Assembly: GCA_002049455.2 (NCBI GenBank)
Contig: KV918836.1
Location: 62,001 to 126,000, forward strand
Length of the DNA stretch: 64,000 nt
DNA from: Porphyra umbilicalis
Lineage: Eukaryota; Rhodophyta; Bangiophyceae; Bangiales; Bangiaceae
Direction: 5' to 3'
Shown here: one piece after another, positions 56,110-64,000 of the stretch
How the letters are laid out: each line of letters starts with the position of its first letter
Numbering within the stretch: the stretch's first letter is position 1
The notes under the pieces: generated by a model
Seen by the model: only the letters and a program-made list of their open reading frames with translations
Database searches by the model: none
Told to the model about the DNA's origin: nothing
Position numbers and translations under genes: made by a program

Positions 56110-57260
56110 CATGCCGCGTCGCGCTTCACTTGGCACGTGGTTATATTTTTCATGCACTGCATTGGTTTTTATTTTTATGTCATTGCGGGCGTCCACGGGC
56201 AGGCGCGCGCGCCAGAGCCGTCCGCCCCGGAGCGAGCCGGTCCCCCACCCAGGCGACGCCGTGCTTGCGACAGTCCTAAGCCACGCACGGCTCGCCGACA
56301 GCCTCACCCCCCCCAGCCTACCGGCCTCACACCCACATCCGCCTCCGCCGCCGCTACCGCGCAGTCCACCCGCCCCCTGGGGCAAACGCCACGCCACTCC
56401 CGCCCCCTCGTCCATGATGGCTAGGCTTGTTGCCAGTAGCAAGCCTATCGCAGCAGGGGGCGCGGGCGCAGGGTCCGCCGCCGCCGCCCAAGGGGCTGCC
56501 ACCGGCTAGCCAGCGGCGTCTTCACCCCTCCCCCCCTCCAGCCCCACGGCCCCTCAACCCCTCCACAGCCCCCCGAACGTACCCCCCTGTCCGTTCTCCT
56601 CCCCCCACGACGTACCGCGCGTTCAGTTGTGCGACATCCCGCACGGCCGGATCCGCCACCACGACACCACCACCCCCTCGCACGGGCCACACGCACGACG
56701 CCGCCCTCTCCTCGTCACAGGTCCGCGCACAGAACCACGCGGGCAGCTGCGTCACGCCACTCGCGACTGCCCGCTTCAGTCGCTGCGCGCCACGGTCACA
56801 CAACATTCCACGACTCTCGGCCGTCCCCGATCTTGGCCCTCTCCTGCGCGTTCAAAATTTTGAAGAACAAAAACACCGTGCAAAGCATCTCAGGGGCATG
56901 TTTCACCAATTACGTCTTCTATTCCTCACCCGACGCGGTCATATGCAGCACGCATCCTCATTTCCAGCTCGTCTGAAGCACAGACCCCCCGTTTCAAGCC
57001 ATCTGAACGAGAAAAAAACCCTCTTTCTACATGGTTGGACCTCACAAACGCCCAAAGTACGGCCATTGTGCAAAAATACATGTACGGATAGTGTGCAAGT
57101 TGACGCTTCTAACCATGTCGGACTCAACGTACGGCGACGTCCGCCCGAGCCGTACGAGGTCTTTCCGCGTGCACCCCGCTTTTTCGCAAGGACTCCCGCA
57201 ACGTGCACTAGCTCGGAAAAAAAATTAGAATGGGGGCCCCTATGCGCATGTTGGATAGTA
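56110..57260. other. No gene seen
   Basis: Pro/Arg-rich frames on the plus strand to about 57000 are compositional. No conserved motif was found between the two TIR elements. Confidence 0.4.
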
Positions 57261-57280
57261 CCCTGTCCTAAAGGCCAGGG
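57261..57280. repeat. Solo copy of a TIR end
   Basis: CCCTGTCCTAAAGGCCAGGG is identical to the right end of the insertion at 9353-10042. No matching left end was found nearby. Confidence 0.6.
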
Positions 57281-57353
57281 GATTAACAAATCTGCATCAG
57301 CTAAATAGTACTGAAACATATGCCCAAAAACAGTGGTAAATATGTTCTGCAGA

Positions 57354-59291
57354 TTATGCCTGAAACAGGACAAACCGGTTAGCTATCCGTTTTCTTGGGT
57401 GTCCCCTTGCATCCACCGTATGACTCTTTTTGTAGCCCCCGTTGGCGACTTCTTGGCGACACAGCTCGCGCCTCTGTCGCCTCGAAGTTACCAAGAAGTA
57501 ACCCGTAAAAGCGAGTGGGCAGAACCGCCGACGATGTTCGTGTATGTCAAACGTCCCTGGACCTCGAGCATCAGTCAGGCGCATCATGAGGCTACCTGAC
57601 TTGTCCGTAACGCCGTTTAGGAGGAGTGCGTCTTTCAAAGCTTTGGCAGACAACTGGGTAGAACTCTTCAGTGCGGACATGATGGCAGCTGTTCTCTCTT
57701 GTACTCTGGAGTATCGGGTGTCTTTGACATCAAAAGAAGCGGTGCTGCTCATCGCGCGCTCCTTCCTCTCACTCCTGCTCTTCGGGTGGACAATGTCACA
57801 GCTCGTGCAGTGCTCAGTTCCAGGAGCTCCTACAGAGTTGGAGAACTTGGCAGTCATAGGAAAATCAAAGACGCCGATGCACAAGAATACCTGCACCACG
57901 ACGTTCTCCTTCGAGTGCGCGTCATAGACAGCAACACCGTCTTTGATCATTTGGAGCATGTCCTCCACGTCATGTCTCAGAAGAGCGTCAGGGTTTACCC
58001 CAGGAGGTAAGTAGAAGAGTGGACGTACGGAGAAGGCACGGTCATTCAAGCTCAGAGACATATACGCACCGTAGTACCCCTTTAAGCTCCCACGGCGTCG
58101 CTTGTACACGCTGAACTCATCACCGTACAATGAGACGTACAGAGTTTGCGGGTCTTTTTCCTTCAGCCCATCTCGGGCTTTCTCAGTCATTTGGTCCAGC
58201 TCGATCGGCTTCACTGCCGTCAAGAGCGACCAGGAGTCTTTCTGGCGCTCTGACGAGCTGCGCGCGGCACTAACAAACACGTCTCCTGACCTCGTGAACC
58301 TCAAAGCGAGCCTGCAATCGTCTTGGAAGCACGACGCCCACGGCGCACGAGGCTAAAACTCATTAAGGACCTCAAACAGCCCCAGCACGTCGCCAACTCG
58401 GAGAGTGCTCTGGGGAGCGTACGATGCCTCTGCGATAGAGACGTCGCCGTTGGATACAATCGCTGTACTTTACAATCGGGCCTTAGACCTTGTGTTGTTA
58501 TCCAAGGAGACAGAGACAGTGCATCCGATACCGTACATGTATCCATCTCTGAAAAAGCCATTTTTGAAGTTGAAGCGCGCCAGATCCCTGGCCGCCTCTG
58601 TCTGAAAGAACTCTACAGGGCGCTCAACAGCTCCGGCGCGTGCATCCCCTTCGCGATGGAACAGAGCTGCTGTCACTGGGTCCCCAAAGTCCCTCTTTAT
58701 GTGCACAGAGAACGGAATGTAGGAAACAGTAACGTCGGGTAGCTTGCGGAGGGTCTTTCTTCTGCCAACGGGTAGCTATCGCGTCGTCACCTCGCGTCTC
58801 AGCGGTATTGCGGAGTTCAACATTTTCTTTCGCAATTGTTGTAAGCGCCACCTCGACGGCCACCTCTCTTTGGGGCTGAATGAGTTCTCTGCCTCGTGCA
58901 TGATGTTGTACTGCCGGAGTGTGAGACGAGCTTGTTCAAAGAGGTAGCCAAAGAACAGGAATTCCCGGCGAGATGCAAACTGTCCAGGTGGTCGTTCTTC
59001 TTATCTGGAGATGTCTACATCGTCCGAGCGACATCCATCAGGCTCAGAGTCTGAGGACAAGACTACATCGTGGTAGCTGGCGGCAGCGGCTGTTTGTGAC
59101 GGCGTTCCTCCCAACGGGCTCGGGTTCTTCGTCACACAGATGCTTGCAGACTCCTCTATGGTCATAGCTCTCGAACCTGTAGTACACGTGGCCCGTTGCG
59201 ACTGAAAATGCCGGAGGTCTCCATCGGCAAGATCGAAGAACGCGAAGCCTCGAGGTCCACGCCTGCGACGCTTCATCGTTTCGTCATGCAC
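57354..59291 (-). pseudogene. Tnp2-like (CMC/EnSpm) transposase, truncated, four in-frame stops
   Basis: One frame, no frameshift, with TAA 59001-59003, TAG 58776-58778, TAA 58470-58472 and TAG 58353-58355. After a basic, Ser-rich N-terminal part the Tnp2-like core is visible: YVSLYGDEFSVY (first Asp, YxDxF type), FYLPPGVNPDAL, then FLCIGVFDFPMTAKF (second Asp, as in the family DLPAxxK motif) and a zinc-like HCTSCDI. The region expected to hold the third acidic residue is missing, because the left TIR starts at 57432 and the last codons run through it. The gene is therefore 3'-truncated, likely by internal deletion of the element. The upstream limit is a GTG; no ATG start is assured. Confidence 0.65.
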
Positions 59292-61305
59292 TCTCTTTTT
59301 GACACCCCCACAACACGCAGAAGCGGAGTTCGGATCCCAGTAGCATGCACTTCAACGTATAGCATATCAATCGTATTCGCAGGAAGCTGCTCACGGGGCG
59401 GGTCTGTGGACGCTGCGACGTAAGACAAAGGCGTCAACAAATGCGAGAGCGCAGCCTCCGATGCCGCCTGTGGGCCAGGAGTGGTGCCGGAAGCCGAGGT
59501 GCCAGCTTGATTGACTGGCACTCAACCCGACCAATCACAGAGGGGAGAGACCCAAGCAGAATCGATACGGATGAGACCGGTCGAAGGACGATGGGACGCT
59601 CGCTACTGTGCCAAGTACGAACAGAAGCCGAGCAAACGGGTCTCCACGCACTTCGGCTGTCCTGTGGCATGACAAGAGCCCAACACCGCTCAGCCGCGTG
59701 TGCTACATGCTCGCAAGAATCTGATGCGTCTCTATGCATAGAATCCTGAAGCTGGCCCCCTCCTTGAGCCTAACGAACCATCCGTGCAGCGTCCTACATC
59801 TTCGAGCGACGGACGATCGCAGAACTGGAACGTGCGCCGATCTCGAAAACGAGCGACAGAAAAATCTCGCAGACAATCCCAAAGATAGTCAGCTGCTCTG
59901 CTCGTCGATTGCTCCCACGGACTATTCACCGTCCAGCCCGCGTCTGATCCCAGGTCAGTTCGTAGGATTATCCCGGAGAACAAGACAGAGGTCGCCCGAG
60001 AAGAGTTCTCTGCATTTTCCATGAGAAAGAACCTGTACAAATCCTGTGATGATTGTGGCGTGATATTGGGATCGTCCGTCCAAGAATTCTAGGGACTCCT
60101 TCGTATCGATCCGTCGATCGCTGTGGGATATTTCAGCGGATAGTTCCAACGTGTGTGCGGGATTGACCTGGCTGCACGAACAGGACTGTCCTGTGGAAAC
60201 CTCTGCAGACAGTTTCCATTAGGGGTCAGGATCAAATAACGAAGAGGTCCCAAATCACTGTGTGCACGCAGATCCACGGATGAGAGGAGAACCAAGTACT
60301 GCTCTGCCTTGGCATCATCGGCAGTTTCGCCCTCCAGCGTTTGGTGATTACTTCTTGGCGACTTCGTGGCGACACCCACACAGCGTGTGATGTACCGTTG
60401 TATCCTGAAATGTCCACGTGGCAGATCTGTGCGGACCCTGAGAAGCTGCGTATTTTATCTCCATCGGAAGTCTCCAAGTCTACCACAGTCGTGATTCTAC
60501 TTGCGAAACCAGATTTCAACACCACTTATCGTCCTTCGACTGTTTCATTCCTCACCCGAGTTTCTCTCGTGCTAAAGTCTTCGGTAGTGATCCCGTCATT
60601 CCCAGCCAAAATGGCTCGTACGCGTGTTCTGCTGCGCCAAGAGCCGACCGTAGCCTCTTCGAGGTTTGGACGCCACTTGCGTGCTTCCCACCACGCCTTC
60701 AGTACTTGCTGTGCCGCCCGCCGATCTGGCCCTCTTGGTCCGGACGCACTAGCACCATGCCCCCCCCCACCCGCGGCATACTCGCACCGCCGGACCCCAT
60801 TGAGCTTCCCCTTAACCCCTCTTGTGCTGCTATGATTGAGCTGATCAAGATCCGGGGACTGCGCGTTCCACCGCCGCCAACCTCACTCGCCACATTGCAA
60901 TGTATAATGGGGAACTGATCAACTCTGATTGGGCTCTGTGTCGTGACACCAGTCAGTCGCGCGAACTGCAAGATGCAAAACATTCTTAGTCTCGGGAGTT
61001 CCTGTCCTACCCGAAGCGCCACATGCGTGCCCGCTACAGCCCGCCACGGCCACGACCAGCCCTGCAAACATGGCATGATGAGACTTGCCCAAAACCTGGC
61101 ATTTGACGAAGAATCACTACTTGCATCAACAAACACCATAGACATTTCTATCTAGAATGTACTCCGACTTCTGGAAATGGGAGTTACAAAGCAGTCCGTC
61201 AAGAAGGGGTACTCTGGGAAGTGACCAATTCCCAGCCCATAGAAATATTCCAAATCACTTCCCACCGTGGGGGTGTGTCGCCACGAAGTCACCAACGGGG
61301 GCTAC
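57432..61305 (-). mobile_element. 3.9-kb TIR element with CMC/EnSpm-type transposase
   Basis: Inverted ends of 32 bp with two mismatches begin GTAGCCCCCGTTGG; the right end reads CAGTAGCC one step further out. The block CTTCTTGGCGAC...GTGGCGACAC recurs internally at 60351-60375, a subterminal-type repeat. The transposase gene occupies the left half on the minus strand. No target duplication is evident. The stretch 59292-61270 holds only short ORFs. Confidence 0.65.
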
Positions 61306-62225
61306 TGGGAAGATGAGACGAACGCACCAAAGTAGCACCTGGCCATACGGAAACGCAGCCACGTTGCGCATTTGTTTGGTCGCCAAATTTAATGATCAAA
61401 CTGAAATGTATTGTTCATCTTATGAGCGGTGCTAAATTGGTCGATGCATTCCAGGGAGCGCGACGCCCATGATGAGAGCAAGCCCAGCAGTGCGCACCAA
61501 CACCGAAATAGATTGTTTTATCCTGAATTCGTGGCGTGATGTGAGTGGGTCCGCTATAGTATGGTGCAGCCGATAATCGTTGTGCTTCAGCGGTGCGCGC
61601 ATCATAACGCGGAATGTTGTGGCGGAATCTTCGCATCTATTGGACACCTTCCATCCAATTGTATCATATCCATCCGTCCACTGGCCTGCTTCTACACCAT
61701 GCAGGAGGCCTTGATGGTGTGCCACCGCAATTTACAGGCCCGAGCAGTGCGTCCCCCTCAGCGACGCTGGTCGAGGCCGCCTCCGGACGCCGGCTCGGAG
61801 CTCGCCGCAGGTGCCGCGCGCGCCGCAAAACGAATTCGATTGCGCTGCTGTAGCGCGGTCGCTGTTCGGCCGCTCCTGATGGTAGCATCATGGAGCACGA
61901 GGGGGGCCACGCCTAGTCAAGGCTGCTCTTCTGGGTCTAGGCATTACACTCCATCAGTGAAAGCTGCGCTGCAACGTGCTGAAATTGTAGTGGTCGATAC
62001 AAAATTGGGTCGCGACCCCTTTACGGACCCCGGCTGATGGCCGCTCTGAGCGGGGTCGCCGGCGTCACCGGATCAGCAGCGGTCCGACGTGATCCGGGGC
62101 GGATCACGTCTTGCCCGCGCCTCGTCTTGCAGGCGATTTCATACCTGTTTTTCCCTGTCGACGCTGCCTGGTCGCCGTCCTTTTGAGGTGGGGCGCAATA
62201 TGGCGGATGGCGACGAAGAGCAAAA
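61306..62225. other. No gene seen
   Basis: Mixed sequence with short ORFs. At 62201 the frame MADGDEEQKYSESESVVRTS begins in a good context (ATATGG) but stops after 27 codons. It resembles the acidic N-terminal starts of transposon proteins such as MADSDDD of the Helitrons, but this is too short to call. Confidence 0.4.
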
Positions 62226-62891
62226 GTACTCTGAGTCAGAATCCGTCGTCAGAACGAGCATCGTAGCACGTGCGACCCTCTGACAACCCCGTGTACATGA
62301 ACTCGTATATCTGCTTGCTATATTTTTTGTGGGAAATGCACGTGCTCTGGCGGTGCTGTAATATGCAGCGCACCATACAGCGCAGCAGAATGAGCCAAAG
62401 AGCAGTCAAAATGCATACACACAGCCGCAGTTATGCCCGTTTTCCCACCAGATCGCTTGACTCGGTTGGCACGCCCGGGTACCAAATCGGTCGGGGGGGT
62501 CTGTCGGTGCCACAAGGCACAACCAGAAGCTCCCTCTATGATAGCTAGGGTAACTGGGGTACTCTGAGTCAGAATCCGTCGTCAGAACGAGCATCGGAGC
62601 ACTTGCGACCCTCTGACAACCCCGTGTACATGGACTCGTATATCTGCTTGCTATCTTTTTTGTGGGAAATGCACGTGCTCTGGCGGTGCCGGTTTATGCG
62701 ATACACCGCACAGTGCAGCAGAATAAGCCAAAGAATGCTGCCACAGCGTGAACAGTGTCGGAGTTTTTGCCGTTTCTGTCGTTCTGCAGTGATGTGCGTC
62801 GCTTCCGACGGAGTAGCGAGGCCGTTCAAACACCGCTTCTCTCCGACCTGATTTTCACGAGAGCCTCTCGAAACGATCACGCTGTACTGCC
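62226..62891. repeat. 333-bp tandem duplication
   Basis: GTACTCTGAGTCAGAATCC starts at 62226 and again at 62559. The first 130 bp of the two units are nearly identical and later parts diverge. The period is a multiple of three. No protein family is recognised in either unit on either strand. Confidence 0.75.
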
Positions 62892-63520
62892 CGGCAGGTT
62901 TGGTGAGAAGGGGTGCTGTTCTCCACGTGGTACTACGGTTGAAACTACAGATGCCCGATCTGACACTCTCAATAGTGACCACTGAGCTGTCACATTTGGA
63001 CGGAGCAGCCAACCAAGGCCCGCAAATCGCTTCAAAACCCAGAAGAGCAGGAACACTGCCTGTTGACTAGGCGTGGGGCCGTGTCAGTGAAGGCGAGAAA
63101 CTCAGGAGGAGACTACCCCAAATAACGCACCGGGTCGACCATCTTCTTGACAGTTGGCTTCATGGCGGACGATGGCTATGAGAGCTCGCCGCACGTTGAC
63201 GATGCAGGACAGTGGCGCTTTGTGGGGCTGCTACGGTGTCGTCCGCGTCCTTCTGCGCGGACGCGGAGTCTACGAGGACATGATGAGTTGAAAAGCACAA
63301 TTTTCAATCATGCCACTGCCATGACCTGCCCTGTCGACCCGTGAAGGCCTGCTGGACTAGCAAAGTGGCAGTCAAAGATGATGTGGCAGAGGAATTTGGA
63401 CACTTTGCAAGAAGAGAGCGCTTAGCGCGGTATTGAGAGCGTCTTGGCACGTAATCATGCACCAGTTTTGGTCACATTCCAATGGTTGGACTCTTTCCGA
63501 ACGGGGGTGACCCTCATACG

Positions 63521-63660
63521 CTGCACCAAACGTTGAAACGGTGCAGATCTGACACCAAACCACCGGGTTTTGGTGTCGAATTGACACCATCCCAACACTT
63601 GGTGAGGATGGGCACTAAAAATCTGACCGCTGGGCACCCTTTCGCACCATAATTTGGTGC
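63521..63660. repeat. Cluster of GGTGC hairpins
   Basis: CTGCACC...GGTGCAG (63521-63546), GACACCAAA...TTTTGGTGTC (63551-63577) and GCACCATAATTTGGTGC (63644-63660) follow each other within 140 bp. This may be an element end. The rest of 62892-63740 has no gene I can support. Confidence 0.6.
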
Positions 63661-63739
63661 TGCACTATAGTTTGGTGCATGATCCGCACCGCTGGGCTTG
63701 CTCTGACGTCGGCGGTGTCAAGGGACACAGCCGATCACG

Positions 63740-64000
63740 CGACAGCGCCTTGCAGCCTGAACAGATCTGCCGGTGAGAACCGCCTCCCTCCACGCCGCAG
63801 GCTCGCCACTCGTTCGCGCGCCGCGAGCCCAGTCGAACTGGGCCCGGCGCCCTGCCCCATCCCCCTTCCCTGGCACCGTGCCCCCGCCGCCCCCGCGCCA
63901 CCCCTGCGCCACCCCCGCAGCCCAAGCCCACCCTCCCCTTCTCCATCACCCCTCCCCCCATCGCCCGCCTCCCCATCCCCCCATACCTGATTTCCCACCC
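63740..64000. other. C-rich sequence to window end
   Basis: Increasing C/CA-rich composition with Pro-type frames, truncated by the window. No gene assigned. Confidence 0.4.

Noticed and set aside
52309-57281. A full copy of the CCCTGGCC-ended element between 52.3 and 57.28 kb
   Set aside because: The left match (CCCTGGCCTGGAG) departs after ten bases and lies outside the better-supported TIR element.
11485-59291. Reassignment of TAA/TAG to Gln
   Set aside because: Several stops fall where Gln would fit (for example TAA in Helitron A versus CAA in B), but TAA and TAG also appear to terminate genes here (RepHel TAG, zinc finger TAA, Pif1 TAA), TGA occurs internally too, and some sites are expected to be Ser or Trp.
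61480-63700. Possible inverted ends (GAGCAAGCCCAGC near 61481 and its complement near 63690)
   Set aside because: Only about 18 bp match and the flanks do not extend it; likely chance or a fragment.
1-64000. CRISPR arrays, tRNA, rRNA, telomeric repeats
   Set aside because: No spaced identical direct repeats with unique spacers, no cloverleaf-type sequence, no rRNA-like stretch and no telomere-type runs were noticed; the minisatellites have contiguous units.

Overview
The window looks like a piece of a GC-rich, repeat-dense eukaryotic nuclear genome. I see spliceosomal features (one well-supported 155-bp intron), AATAAA poly(A) signals, a Copia LTR retrotransposon, Helitrons, a tyrosine-recombinase gene, an EnSpm/CMC-type transposase, several terminal-inverted-repeat (TIR) elements and large GC-rich minisatellites. 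I find no housekeeping gene, rRNA, tRNA or CRISPR array. An alga (for example a bangiophyte red alga) would fit the base composition and element mix, but that is a guess.

Layout. 0.5-1.3 kb: copy 1 of a 741-bp C-rich repeat (R1). 1.27-10.6 kb: Helitron A on the minus strand, with a broken Rep-helicase gene, an accessory C2H2 zinc-finger gene, and a TIR element nested in each. 11.5-13.8 kb: an unrecognised plus-strand ORF. 14.5-16 kb: a 61-62 bp minisatellite. 16.2-18.6 kb: a tyrosine-recombinase gene with an intron, followed on the same strand by a Pif1-like helicase gene at 19.2-21.2 kb. 22.3-24.5 kb: extremely GC-rich sequence with all frames open. 25.5-31.4 kb: a complete Copia element (identical-length LTRs, 5-bp target duplication, half-tRNA primer site), minus strand. 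34.0-36.1 kb: a Myb/SANT plus NAM-associated-type ORF. 36.6-42.8 kb: Helitron B, related to A. 43.8-46 kb: a small ORF and two more R1 copies, with a MITE between them. 46.2-47.6 kb: a 136-bp minisatellite. 48.2-52.2 kb: GC-rich segments related to those near 22-25 kb. 52.4-56.1 kb: a TIR element with TA duplication. 57.4-61.3 kb: a TIR element with a truncated CMC-type transposase. 62-64 kb: duplications and hairpins without a recognised gene.

Common theme. Nearly every transposon gene is open over kilobases in one frame but carries isolated in-frame stop codons (21 counted) with almost no frameshifts; the Pif1 gene is the clear exception. The two Helitron copies carry different stop codons at the same codon. 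The most unusual arrangement is the head-to-tail tyrosine recombinase and Pif1 helicase, which could be the gene set of one undescribed mobile element. That is inference: I could not define its ends.
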